Assembly: GCF_040207875.1 (NCBI RefSeq)
Contig: NZ_CP157942.1
Location: forward strand, 372,001-436,000
Direction of reading: 5' to 3'
DNA length: 64,000 bases
Origin: Wolbachia endosymbiont of Armadillidium arcangelii
Lineage (GTDB): Bacteria; Pseudomonadota; Alphaproteobacteria; Rickettsiales; Anaplasmataceae
A model generated the notes under the pieces. That model did not search any database, had not been told where the DNA came from, and saw only the letters and a list, made by a program, of their open reading frames with translations. Positions 22,668 to 32,032 of this stretch are shown piece by piece. Position 1 is the first letter of the stretch. Every line of letters begins with the position of its first letter. The translations under genes were made by a program, and so were the position numbers.

Positions 22668-25440
22668 AGTCAAATTTTTTTTCCTAGTGCTAATTTTGCT
22701 TGGTGCAAATAGTGGGTACCCTGCTCCGTCGTGTCCAAACTTAGTAAAAACTAATACTCATGCTGAAGAAATTGTAAATAAGACAGGTAAAGGCTTGTGG
22801 AAGATTATTAGCTTTGATTGGGGCAATGTAAATTATGATGATCATCTATTAAAAAATATTAAAGTGAGTCCAGTGAGAAATCAAGGTGTTGATGGTTACT
22901 TTAATCCGAGAATTAGAGTGTGTGATTATGAAGGAGATAATTGTTATGAATTGTATAATAAACAGTCTTGTCAAAAAATATACGGAACTCAAGGGAGTGG
23001 TGCTGGAGTTTCTGCAGCAGTTTTCATCGATTGGCAAGGAACAAAAGAGGGAGATAAGTTGGAAAATGGCATGAACTGGGAGTGGGCAAAAGATGTAACT
23101 GAAAAAGAGCGAGAAAAATTTGCCAATTCTCCTAAGGTGTGTGCTTGTAGTCAAAAAATTGCTTGTGCAGACTATTCAACAAAACTTTTCGCACGTGCGA
23201 CTTCTGTAGGTAAAGATGAATGCGATGTTTGCTATCAAACAAAAGTACAATGTGTCCCTGTGCCACTTGCGCCCGGTCCTCCTCCGTTTTGTGAGCAACT
23301 TGCGATGTCACCTCCGCAAGTTAGAATTTTTCCTATAAGCAATCAAGACAACGATTACTTTCATCCAAGAGTTGGAGTCATTGTTGGTGAGCTGAAGGAA
23401 AGAAGGGAGCTACCTTTTCCACGCGTTGTTTCAAGTAATGAGAATATTCAAAGTGCTCCATACTCTATTCCAGATAAAGATACCCACCATCACTTTAAAA
23501 CTTATAGAAAAAAAGGTCGGCTCTGCACTGAATATTATGGTACTGAGAGAGAAGAGTCCGAAAGAAAATTACAATTTCCTGCTCGCTGTTTCCCAGCACC
23601 GCCTGCTCCAGAGCTTGAAGAAGTGAGCATACCAAAGCCTGATGAGGGTAAAGGTGAAAATACATTAAAAGTAAAAATGAAGATGAGTGAGAATGTTTGC
23701 ACTCATGATGCACGTGGAACTCACAATAATGGAGTCTGTACTTTTTATGTTAATGCGAATTCTCCTACATACGTTGGCCATCTACCTTTAAAAGTAGTAA
23801 AGCCGGTAATAGTAGCAAAAACAACTGATAGTAGTAACAGTAAAAGCGATATCGATAACATAATAGAAGGTATATTAAAAAATAACTCTCAGTTTGAGGT
23901 TTTAAAAAAGTATGGTTATGTTCCTAATATCGAAACAGAATGTAAAGAGCTTCAGGGTAATAAGTACAAGCTAGATAACTCAGGATATCCAAAAGTAGAA
24001 ATAAAATATAAAGAAAATTCTAAAAGTAAAATGCTCTGCCTTTCTGGTTGGCAGCCAGAACCGGAGGAGTTTGCTCTTGAAAAAGAAAGTGAGCTAATAC
24101 CGCTAAAATCAGTGGGGGCAAGCTATGCTAAATACAGTACTGTTTATTCAAAGGAGTCGAATCAACTTTATTATTTTCCTTGTAACGAAACAATTGAGGT
24201 TTTAGCAAAGCCGCAAAATGAGCTGGATGAGATAATATTCAATAAGAAGGAATATATTTTCATTCCTGAAGAAAATAAGCCTAGAGATAATTGCATGACG
24301 AAAGAGGATAAAGAGATAGATACAAAACAAAATTGTAACAAATGCAAGATAGTATATGAATTAACAGATGGAAAGCATGAAGAAAAAAATTGCAATCAAG
24401 GTGATGATGGTTGCCTTTGCTTTGATGGAGTGTGTAGTCGCTCAACACAGTATGTAGATAAGGATGATAAGCCGTTTTACTTAAGAGTTTCACAAGATGA
24501 AAATGGCGTTGTAACGAAGTTAGATAATCCAATTAAAGCAAATAGAACAGAAGTCTTTTTCGCTGATAAATTATGTAGGTTCGATTTAGAAGGTTTAAAA
24601 AAGAAGTTAAGAGAAATAATTAAGAAGCAATTGGAAAGTAAAAAGCAGAATATTGAAGAAAAGAATCGAAAACTTTATGAGCTTGGAGATGGCTATACAG
24701 ATAACTTATCGGTGTATGATTATGTTGAAATAGAGGCATGGGGAGGTGGTGAAGCTGGTCATGTAATTGGCAAAGCTCATTCTACTGTAAATAAGCCAGG
24801 AAGGCCAGGTGATTATATTAAAGCTAAACTAAAAGTCAACCCTAGTTATCCATATATTAAAGTAAAAGTGACAGAAGGAGGTGGTGGGCAAGAAGATAAT
24901 GAATCTAACAAAGATGGGGGACCTACTTTAATAAAAATGTGCAGAAACTCTTCAGGAGTAAATTGTAAAGATTTAATTACTGTTGCAGGCGGGGGTACAT
25001 ACAGAACCTATGGGGGGAGAGATTACAAAGATACAATAATTCATGAGCAAAATTTAAAGCTAGAAGAAGAAGTTGTAAAAGGAGATGAGTTAAACTCTAG
25101 AAAGGATAATAAAATAGCATACATAAGGAATGGTGAGATTGGATATAAAGATGTAACAAAATGTAGTCAAAGCTACACTAATAAAATATATGGTGCTGGC
25201 GGTTGTATCAACAAAAGCACCAAAAGTTACAGTAAAGGTGCTCCTGGTTATGTGAAGATTAAACCTATGTTTGACAAAATTAATAAAGAAAGAGTAAAAA
25301 AAATAGATGATGCTATTGAAAAAATGATACAAAATCCAAATGATATCATAGCCATTGATGATTCTTTAATAAATAAACTTGATAAAGAGATTATTGATAC
25401 CATTAAAGAAGAAATTAAAAAAGAATTATTAGGACTATAG
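22648..25440 (+). CDS. Large exported Cys-rich protein linked to the VirB4 paralogue
   Basis: A 930-residue protein of unknown function. Residues 1-26 form a signal peptide (FFFLVLILLGANSGYPAP). The ectodomain is rich in Cys, suggesting disulfides outside the inner membrane. It has an internal repeat: VSPVRNQGVDGYFNPRIRVC near 70-90 and IFPISNQDNDYFHPRVGVI near 228-246, each followed by a Cys/Tyr-rich stretch. Residues about 690-830 form a Gly-rich domain (EIEAWGGGEAGH, EGGGGQED, VAGGGTYRTYGGR). The last 80 residues are helical and charged. Overlap with the virB4 paralogue argues for a shared role, perhaps an outer component of a secretion apparatus. No family name can be given. Confidence 0.75.
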   Translation: MKNVKFKVKFFFLVLILLGANSGYPAPSCPNLVKTNTHAEEIVNKTGKGLWKIISFDWGNVNYDDHLLKNIKVSPVRNQGVDGYFNPRIRVCDYEGDNCYELYNKQSCQKIYGTQGSGAGVSAAVFIDWQGTKEGDKLENGMNWEWAKDVTEKEREKFANSPKVCACSQKIACADYSTKLFARATSVGKDECDVCYQTKVQCVPVPLAPGPPPFCEQLAMSPPQVRIFPISNQDNDYFHPRVGVIVGELKERRELPFPRVVSSNENIQSAPYSIPDKDTHHHFKTYRKKGRLCTEYYGTEREESERKLQFPARCFPAPPAPELEEVSIPKPDEGKGENTLKVKMKMSENVCTHDARGTHNNGVCTFYVNANSPTYVGHLPLKVVKPVIVAKTTDSSNSKSDIDNIIEGILKNNSQFEVLKKYGYVPNIETECKELQGNKYKLDNSGYPKVEIKYKENSKSKMLCLSGWQPEPEEFALEKESELIPLKSVGASYAKYSTVYSKESNQLYYFPCNETIEVLAKPQNELDEIIFNKKEYIFIPEENKPRDNCMTKEDKEIDTKQNCNKCKIVYELTDGKHEEKNCNQGDDGCLCFDGVCSRSTQYVDKDDKPFYLRVSQDENGVVTKLDNPIKANRTEVFFADKLCRFDLEGLKKKLREIIKKQLESKKQNIEEKNRKLYELGDGYTDNLSVYDYVEIEAWGGGEAGHVIGKAHSTVNKPGRPGDYIKAKLKVNPSYPYIKVKVTEGGGGQEDNESNKDGGPTLIKMCRNSSGVNCKDLITVAGGGTYRTYGGRDYKDTIIHEQNLKLEEEVVKGDELNSRKDNKIAYIRNGEIGYKDVTKCSQSYTNKIYGAGGCINKSTKSYSKGAPGYVKIKPMFDKINKERVKKIDDAIEKMIQNPNDIIAIDDSLINKLDKEIIDTIKEEIKKELLGL

Positions 25441-25899
25441 TCAAAGAACTCTGGGGAATGTTCAAAAAAGTGTGTCAAACCGAATTTTTAGTTCAACTCG
25501 GGAACGTTCAAAAAAGCATACGAGTCAAGTTAAGAGAATACGTCCAATATAGCAACCATTTAGTATCTGTTCAGATACATGGTTAATGCTGAAACCAGTG
25601 CTCCCTTTCTTGTCATCCGAGCAGCTGACACTGGGATGGCTAAGTTTGAAATAGCTTCATGAATTTATTGTACGTTACCTACTATCCGAAGTGCTATGCA
25701 ACAAAGCCATTACAGCGTCACGCACTGACCATTTGTTTCTATGTTTTTTTGTCTATCTTATTTTGCCACTTTGCTGAACGGATACACCATTTAAGGTTTA
25801 TTTGTTATATTTATTTTTTAAGAAATCTTGATCTAAAATAAGATAATTTTTTTTAAGAGTCTATAAATTACTAATTTTATCGTTTAATGTCTAAAATAA
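25441..25899. other. Non-coding region with IS256 and IS4 end fragments
   Basis: IS256 terminal sequence GTGTGTCAAACCGAATTTTT lies at about 25470, an IS4-like end GAGTCAAGTTAAGAGAAT at about 25524, a Wolbachia short repeat at 25608-25630 and the motif GCTATGCAACAAAGCC at about 25690. GTTCAAAAAAG occurs twice (25459 and 25507), flanking the IS256 fragment. The ORF at 25659-25841 has no credible coding character. Confidence 0.5.
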
Positions 25900-26353
25900 T
25901 TTTTACCGCTTCCCTTCTTGTATCTTGTAAAAAGCATCTAATGTTTTAAGCTTAAGCATTAGGTGGAGGAGGGAAGAACTCTGTTTCTCCTCTTAGATAT
26001 AAAATCTGTAAGAAAGATAAGAGTTCCCTCCTCAAAAGTATAGGCTGGACGGTATCGTAGAAAGACCTAAATGGCTCTAATTCTGTATCCACAAGGTTAG
26101 CATCGGACAGATATAAAACCTGTCAAACCAGAAAGAAACTCCTATTTTCTACTTTTTTGAATATAATTTTACGGAGAAGCGCTTCTGCAGTTATAGCCGA
26201 GTAGGCAATGGTGCCTTAGTGCCCGTAGGTTAGCATGGTTTTGGAAGGAAAATCACTGATGGAGTCTTTGAGACTACCTCGATTAGAAGAGCGTATAATT
26301 CAACCGTTCCAAGCTGAAGTGCTTTTCAATTATTATATGATGGAGGTTAGAAA
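25900..26353 (+). ncRNA. Structured non-coding leader of an IS110-type element
   Basis: This 450-bp stretch has no ORF but strong secondary structure. GAGGAGGGA (25966-25974) pairs with TCCCTCCTC (26025-26033), and the stem extends through ACTCT/AGAGT across a 3-nt bulge. The element GATATAAAA-CTGT occurs twice (about 25997 and 26110) with AGAAAG downstream each time. It ends at the transposase start (ATG about 26354, SD GGAGG). IS110-family elements carry a structured bridge RNA in a long non-coding end, so this is a candidate, though the element is dead. Confidence 0.35.
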
Positions 26354-27646
26354 TGGCAAAAACAAAAAGTAAATTAGAGGTCTGATGCGGCAGGAATAGA
26401 TATCTGTGCATTATGTATGTGTACCAGAAGGAAGAGATAAACAGAATATACAAAAATTCTGCTGCTTCACAGAAGATCTTTATAACTTAGCAAAGTGGTT
26501 AAAGAGGTGCAAAGTTACTACAATAGCCATGGAATCAACAGGAGTGTATTGGATCCCCTTGTTTCAAGTACTTGAATCATATGGATTTGAAGTAAAATTA
26601 GTAAACGCAAAATATGTTAAGAATGTGCCTGGAAGAAAATCTGATGATTGCCAGTGGTTACAACAACTGCATAGCTATGGACTGCATTTAGACCAGATAA
26701 TCAAATTTGTGTATTACGCAGCTACGCTAGACAACGAGATAACCTAATAAAAAGTGCAGCAGCACACATTCAACGTATGCAAAAAGCGTTAATTCAAATG
26801 AGCATTCAATTGCATAAGGTGATAAGCGATATAACAGGAGTTACTGGCATGCAAATTATTAAAGCAATACTTGAGGGTGAAAGAAATCCAGAAAAATTAG
26901 CTGAATTAAGAGATGGACGAATAAAAAATGATAAATCTACCATTGCAAAAGCATTAACTATAGAGAGGAACACCTGTTTACACTAAAACAAGAGTTTGAG
27001 CTATACAATATTTATCAGGAAAAAATAGCAGAATGTGATAGAAGTATTGAAGGATATTATAAAACATTTGAGACAAAGTCAGGTGGGAACAAGCTATGTA
27101 ATAAAATAAAGCGTAAGTCTACAAAACATAGGCCAAATTTTGCTATACACGAAGAACTGCATAGAATTACAGGTAGGGAAAAGTTCCAGGACTTGATGTA
27201 GTAACCATACAAACAATAATTTCAGAAACTGGCATAAACCCTAATAGATGGCGGACAGAAAAACACTTTTCATCGTGGTTAGCCCTGCCAATAAAATTAC
27301 AGGAGAAAAAGTGTTTAGCACAAGAACGCGTAAAGTCATTAATCGTGCTGCAAATGCATTTCGAATAGCTGCTCACTGTGTATCAAGAAGCAACAGCGGA
27401 ATAGGTGCGTACTGTAGAAGAATAAAGAGACGACTAGGTGCACCAAAAGCAATCACGGCTACCGCAAGAAAACTAGCATGCATTTTTTATAGTATGCTAA
27501 AGTATGGGCAAGAATATGTTGAAAAAGGAATGAACTATTATGAAACACGTTACAAAGAGAGAGTTAAAAAAAACTTGATCAAAAAAGCACAGGAATTTGG
27601 CTACATCTTAGTTCAAAAAGATGAACTGGTTGAGGGAGTTTCTTAG
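26354..27646 (+). pseudogene. IS110-family (IS1111-like) transposase, broken
   Basis: Pieces in shifting frames: the N-terminal start MAKTKSKLEV at 26354, then 26406-26747 with MESTGVYWIPLFQVLES and NAKYVKNVPGRKSDD (E and D of the DEDD catalytic set), 26777-26986 with SDITGVTGMQIIKAIL, and 27248-27646 with the C-terminal Tnp20-type domain (KVINRAANAFRIAAHC, RRIKRRLGAPKAITATARK). At least four frameshifts or stops separate them. The order and spacing are those of a full-length transposase, so the element decayed in place. Confidence 0.85.
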
Positions 27647-27647
27647 C

Positions 27648-29221
27648 ACTGCCATTAAGTTAAGGGAAAGTGATGGACTGTATTGTAAAATCAGGTAAGA
27701 TCCACAAATTAAAAGAAGTAATGACATGAGTAAAAAAAAGAATAATCATGTTTATAAAAAATAAATTGATGAGTTTAAACTTTATAAACGCACACAGAGC
27801 ATCCTCAAAAGACTTCTCACGAAAAAGAAAGCTGCCCTTCATTAATGTATTTCTCCTGATTTTTAGAAAGAGTGTAAAGTCATTACAAGTAATGCTTAAT
27901 GAGTTTGTTCTGCATACAAGAAAAGATTACACAATTACGGCAAGTGCATTTACTCAAGCAAGAAAGAAGCTAAAGCATACTGCGTTTTCAGAGTTAAATG
28001 ATGATATAGTTTCCCTATACTACCAAGATCAGGAATTTAAAACCCACCATGGCTTCAGAGTACTTGCATTTGATGCTTCAATACTGATTCTGCCAAAGAG
28101 CGACAAAATAATAGGCGAGTTTGGCTCAAGAGCAGTATGGAATGGAATCCAGAGATTTGAAGACTATACAAGTGCAACCTTTGAAGTTTGCTACGATGTG
28201 CTAAATAATATTGCAATAAAATCTGTGCTAAGTAGAGGTGACAGCTATGAGGTTGATTTAGCGATCGGTATGCTTGAATCCATAAAATCAGACGATTTGT
28301 TAATCTGTGATAGAGGATACGTATCTTATCGATTTCTTGCTGAGCTTACAGGAAGGAAAATCAATTATATAATTCGCTGTCCAAGTTCGTCTTTCAATGA
28401 AATAAACGCTATGTTTAAGCCGGAAAGCCCATCTAGTATGGTGGTAGTGTCTACCGCACCTATTAAAGTAGCAAGACAGCTACGAAAGCTAGGATTACCT
28501 GATGAGATGAAATTCAGGTTAGTCAAAATAATACTTTCTTCTGGAGAAGTTGAAGTGTTAGTAACATCTCTGTTAGATGAGCAAAGTTTTACAGTCGAAG
28601 AGTTTGAGAGATTATATTACTTGCGCTGGGGAGTAGAAACATTTTTTTCTAGGCTGAAGGGAAGATTAAATTTAGAGAATTTCACAGGAAAAAGTATTGA
28701 AACTATCAAGTAGGATTTTTGGTCAACTATCTTCATCAGTAATCTAGAAAGTATCATGATAGAAGATGATGAAGAGACATTGAGCGCACAGAATAGTAAA
28801 CTAAAAAAAAGCATCAATAAATCTGTCTCATTTAATGCGATTAAAAACTTAGCCTTTGATATTTTTTCTACAGAGTCAGACATAGACTGCATTATGGATC
28901 GACTATCACAGTTATTTTTGATGAACACTTTAGTGGTAAGAAAAGGGAGAAGAGTTGATCGTCATAAGATATCTGATATTCGTTCACTCAACTACCAGAA
29001 AAGAGCTAGAAAACATGTGTTTTAAATTCAAGATATCTTTTCAGTATCATTGCATTAGTACATTCTTTGCAAAATAACCTGCAATTATTACTTTTTTAAA
29101 TAACTTGCACTTTTCAGACTCTCTTTTCTTAAAAATTCACCCTAGTATTTACCATAATTATCAATCACTTCAAATTTTTTGTCCAATCTTAACTTCTCTT
29201 TCCCTTAACTTAATGGCAGTG
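27648..29221 (+). mobile_element. IS4-family element bounded by 24-bp inverted repeats
   Basis: CACTGCCATTAAGTTAAGGG (extending to AAAG, 27648-27671) is exactly mirrored at 29198-29221. The unit is about 1574 bp and contains one transposase gene. The right repeat lies inside the dnaJ-like gene (29170-29826), and the left repeat begins one base after the stop of the broken IS110 transposase. The core TTAAGTTAAGGGAAA resembles the GTCAAGTTAAGGAAA ends at 580, 30207 and 33602. Confidence 0.7.
27748..29025 (+). pseudogene. IS4-family transposase interrupted by one in-frame stop
   Basis: The frame codes 321 residues, hits TAG at 28711-28713, then continues in the same frame for another 104 codons to 29025. 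It shows the DDE layout of IS4 transposases: FRVLAFDASILILP (first D), DDLLICDRGYVSYRFLA (second D), and YYLRWGVETFFSRLKGRLNLENFTG, the YREK-like motif with the catalytic Glu. The residues after the TAG are the helical C-terminus. A single CAG-to-TAG or AAG-type change would explain the stop, so the inactivation is recent. Confidence 0.85.
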
Positions 29222-29826
29222 GTACCAAGAGGACCAATATCAACATTAAAGTCAATTTTTATACCTTTCCTGTCAAGAACTACTTTAAAACATTCAACCC
29301 ACTTGAAATCTTCACAGGCATTTGAAACAAAACAGTATAACAAGCGTACTTTTCCAACTTGAGGAATATTTACAAATTGCATTAGAAACTTTTCAAAATC
29401 CTCCACTTTTAGTATTAGATTTTTTACCTTTTCTAAATTTTTATCTAGAAAAGCTTTACGCAGCTCAGACTGAATATCACCTGTTTCTCTTTTATCAGTA
29501 TCGTACTTCTTTCTTTTTTCTGGATCTCCTAATACTTTGTATGCATCACAAATTTCTGTGCTACGTTTGAGTTTCTGTTGAAAATAATCCCACTGCTCTT
29601 TTTCTGACCTTAAAAGTGATTTTCCATATCTTAGTTCTTTTGATAGCCTATAGTACTCCTTCCTTTCCTCACCTGGCAGATTTTGCAAAATTTTGTCCTG
29701 ATGATTCTCTAGTAATAATTTCCTATATGCTGCTTTTATCTCCTCGAAGGTAGCATTCTCTGACACTTCTAATACCTTATAGTGGTCAAACTCAGAGGAA
29801 CCATTGACGTGATAAAAACTAGGCAT
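29170..29826 (-). CDS. J-domain protein with HQD in place of HPD
   Basis: A 218-residue protein. Residues 14-110 form a J-domain (DHYKVLEVSENATFEEIKAA, then CDAYKVLGDPEKRKKYD) split by an insertion of about 35 residues. The HPD signature, which triggers Hsp70 ATPase, reads HQD at 42-44. The last 17 or so codons (29170-29221) lie inside the terminal repeat of the IS4 element, so the native C-terminus has been replaced by IS sequence. It is either a divergent J-like protein or a gene on the way to decay. About 370 bp of non-coding DNA follows upstream. Confidence 0.65.
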   Translation of the reverse strand: MPSFYHVNGSSEFDHYKVLEVSENATFEEIKAAYRKLLLENHQDKILQNLPGEERKEYYRLSKELRYGKSLLRSEKEQWDYFQQKLKRSTEICDAYKVLGDPEKRKKYDTDKRETGDIQSELRKAFLDKNLEKVKNLILKVEDFEKFLMQFVNIPQVGKVRLLYCFVSNACEDFKWVECFKVVLDRKGIKIDFNVDIGPLGTTAIKLREREVKIGQKI

Positions 29827-30199
29827 AAATTCCTTTAGCAGTGCTGTAACATTTTCTTCGTCATTGATGGTATCACTAACTCAAGTTTTTGTCAATATTA
29901 GAAACGCAATTTACATCAAAATTCTCCAACAAAGGGAATAACTAAAAACTGCTGTTAACCTATATTAAAAGCCCGTTCTAATTTAACAAAACACTACGCT
30001 TTCTAGCATCAACGAAAATTTATTTATTTACTTTTTTTAAAAAGCATAAAAATAGTACATATATTTGTGAGAACAATTGAAATAAAAGCAGCATTATGAA
30101 AATAAAAACGTAAAGTTGTTGCAACAAAGCTCAACAAATTAGTTCATACAAAAATTTAGCCGAAATTGGCCAATTAATCACTTAAAATCCGTATCCGTT
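29827..30199. other. Non-coding stretch upstream of the dnaJ-like gene
   Basis: No ORF with coding character on either strand. AT-rich, with a motif GTTGCAACAAAGCTC at about 30118 that resembles the repeated GCAACAAAGCC. It presumably contains the promoter of the minus-strand J-domain gene, but none stands out. Confidence 0.4.
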
Positions 30200-30369
30200 C
30201 AGGCAATGGCGTCAACTTAAGGAAAAATATCAGCGATCGTGTATAAAATTTCTCTCTAAAACTTTTACCATTAAATTACCTAAAAACTGCAAGAAATAGC
30301 ACTTTTGTTTCTATTTTATTTCAACAAAGAAGTTGCTAAGGTAGGCTCTTAAGTTGACACCATTGCCTG
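30200..30369. mobile_element. MITE-like 170-bp element with 22-bp inverted repeats
   Basis: CAGGCAATGGCGTCAACTTAAG (30200-30221; key core GCGTCAACTTAAGG) and its complement at 30348-30369 match with one mismatch. The 126-bp interior has no ORF. The end core GTCAACTTAAGGAAAA resembles the GTCAAGTTAAGGAAAA ends of IS4-type elements at 580 and 33608, so a non-autonomous derivative of that family is likely. Confidence 0.65.
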
Positions 30370-30371
30370 CC

Positions 30372-30396
30372 CTGACAGTCCTTCTTTTACTGTCAG
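30372..30396. terminator. Perfect 8-bp hairpin beside the MITE
   Basis: CTGACAGT and ACTGTCAG form a perfect stem around a 9-nt T-rich loop. It lies about 90 bp after the 3' end of the minus-strand pseudogene at 30486 and could be its terminator, or part of a repeat. Confidence 0.3.
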
Positions 30397-30485
30397 TATA
30401 CTCCAAAAATCATAAGCATCGGAATAACCTTTTAACAAAAAAATACAAAAGGAAGGTAAAAGATCTTCTGCTTGGGCTTTTGTTA

Positions 30486-31636
30486 TCAAACTTTTTCAGG
30501 TACTTGTTGGTTAAATACTTTTAAGTCAGGTTTATCTAGCTTATCACTAGGCTTTGATACTGAATATGTAATACCACCAGCAATAACTCCTATTACTAAC
30601 GCAGCTGCTACAGCTATGCCAGCTATAGCCAATATTGATAACTCAACGCCGGCAATACTGCATCCAATACCTATTGTCAGTGCAGTTATAATACCCAAAC
30701 ACCAGTTTTTATTGCTTTGCTAGTTATAGTTTCTGCCTCTTTTAAAGGCTGTATTATATTTTCATCTTTAGCTAGACATCTCGAAGTTTCACCACACTCA
30801 TTCTTTATTGTAGAAGAGGGATTATTTGGCTCTTGAACTTGAATTGTTGCTTTTCTTAAGTTTTCTATATCTTCATTACTTAAATATCCAGCGATCTTAC
30901 GACTAAACGGACCTTCTTTCCCTACACGTTTAGCAAATATCTTACCTATAATTCTCTCAGCTATCTGCAAATCATCCAATCTCTGATTTCCTATTTTGAG
31001 TTGATGCTTTAGATCATTACTATATATAGGAAATTTACTTTTATAGTCACCTTCTGATGTTTTTAATAAAACTCCCTTCCATGCACTATATGCTAATTCA
31101 TTACTATCACCTGTCAAAACATTGTAAAACGTAACATTATTATGAATCTTTTCTTCCTTCATTCTTTTTACTTCATCTAGACATCTATTCCAATATTCCG
31201 ACTGTTTTGTAATACAAAAGTAATCAACTAAAAAAAAGGACAGTTCTACTATTCCAGATAGTTTGGGCTCAAATTCATATACTGCTAGAAATTTTACTAT
31301 CTGCTCATAATCCTCTCTTTCTGGACACGCGAGAGAAAGTGGATTAGCGAAAGTAGCTCCTCTATCTGATAGAGCTCGCAATATTTTTAGACTCCTATTT
31401 GTAACCGCTCCTGTCAACAAATTGGTACCTAAAGTTATATAACCATCGACATTGAAAGAATAATTTATATCAAAATTATATCTCTTCCACCTTTTATATA
31501 CATCTCCACTTTTTTCTTTTAATTTTTCCTTTATTTTATCGATTACATTATGCTCATCTAAGCTACTGTCACCTTCTACCGTATTAAATATATATCTCTA
31601 ATCATCAATGCCAATACAAGTAATACGACCACCCAT
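30486..31636 (-). pseudogene. Wolbachia membrane-tail protein, broken by an early stop and a frameshift
   Basis: A start with a strong GGAGGAG site at 31634-31636 begins MGGRITCIGIDD, then TAG at codon 13 (31598-31600). The same frame then runs open to 30686 (residues such as NVDGYITLGTNLLTGAVTNR, RALSDRGATFANPLSLACPE, which has an ankyrin-like flavour). Near 30690 a one-base shift separates it from the tail 30486-30698, which holds two membrane spans (LTIGIGCSIAGVELSILAIA and GIAVAAALVIGVIAGGI). Joined, it would be about 380 residues with a soluble head and membrane hairpin. The function is unknown. Confidence 0.7.
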
Positions 31637-32032
31637 AATCTCCTCCCACTAAAAAGACAATATAATTTAACTATTACATATTTTAATAAAAGAATCAAGA
31701 AAGAAGTAATAAATTAACATAAAAAATGGAGGTTTGACATGAGTCAAAAAATAGCAAATAGAACTACCGGTTTGGTAGACTATAAAGAACTAGAACTATC
31801 ATCGATAAGAGAAGCTGACAGAAAGATAATTTCTTTGGAAGAGTCTATAAATTATTAAATCTTCTGTAATTCTTTAATCTCACTTATGAAAAGTTAGTAA
31901 ATTCAACACTCCCACTAAAATTGGATAAATTGATTACAAAAAAATAAGATTTTCAGTAAGTTGCTTGCATAGTTGGCCTTTCATAGGTAGCCATGTAATA
32001 AAGCCAACCCTCCTGCTTCTCCTTACCTTAAG
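31637..32032. other. Intergenic with an IS256 5' fragment
   Basis: At 31725-31800 the sequence matches the start of the IS256 transposase at 12950-13030 (GGAGGTTTGACATGAGTCAA, then a TTGLVDYKELE reading). It is cut off after about 40 codons. An IS256-like AACACTCCC lies at about 31906. Nothing else recognised. Confidence 0.5.

Noticed and set aside
22849..25478. Several antisense and out-of-frame ORFs of 60-100 codons
   Set aside because: All lie within or opposite the 930-residue gene, which has a signal peptide and a continuous frame.
25900..26353. Group II intron or riboswitch
   Set aside because: No reverse transcriptase and no domain V-type hairpin was seen; position directly before an IS110 transposase explains it better.
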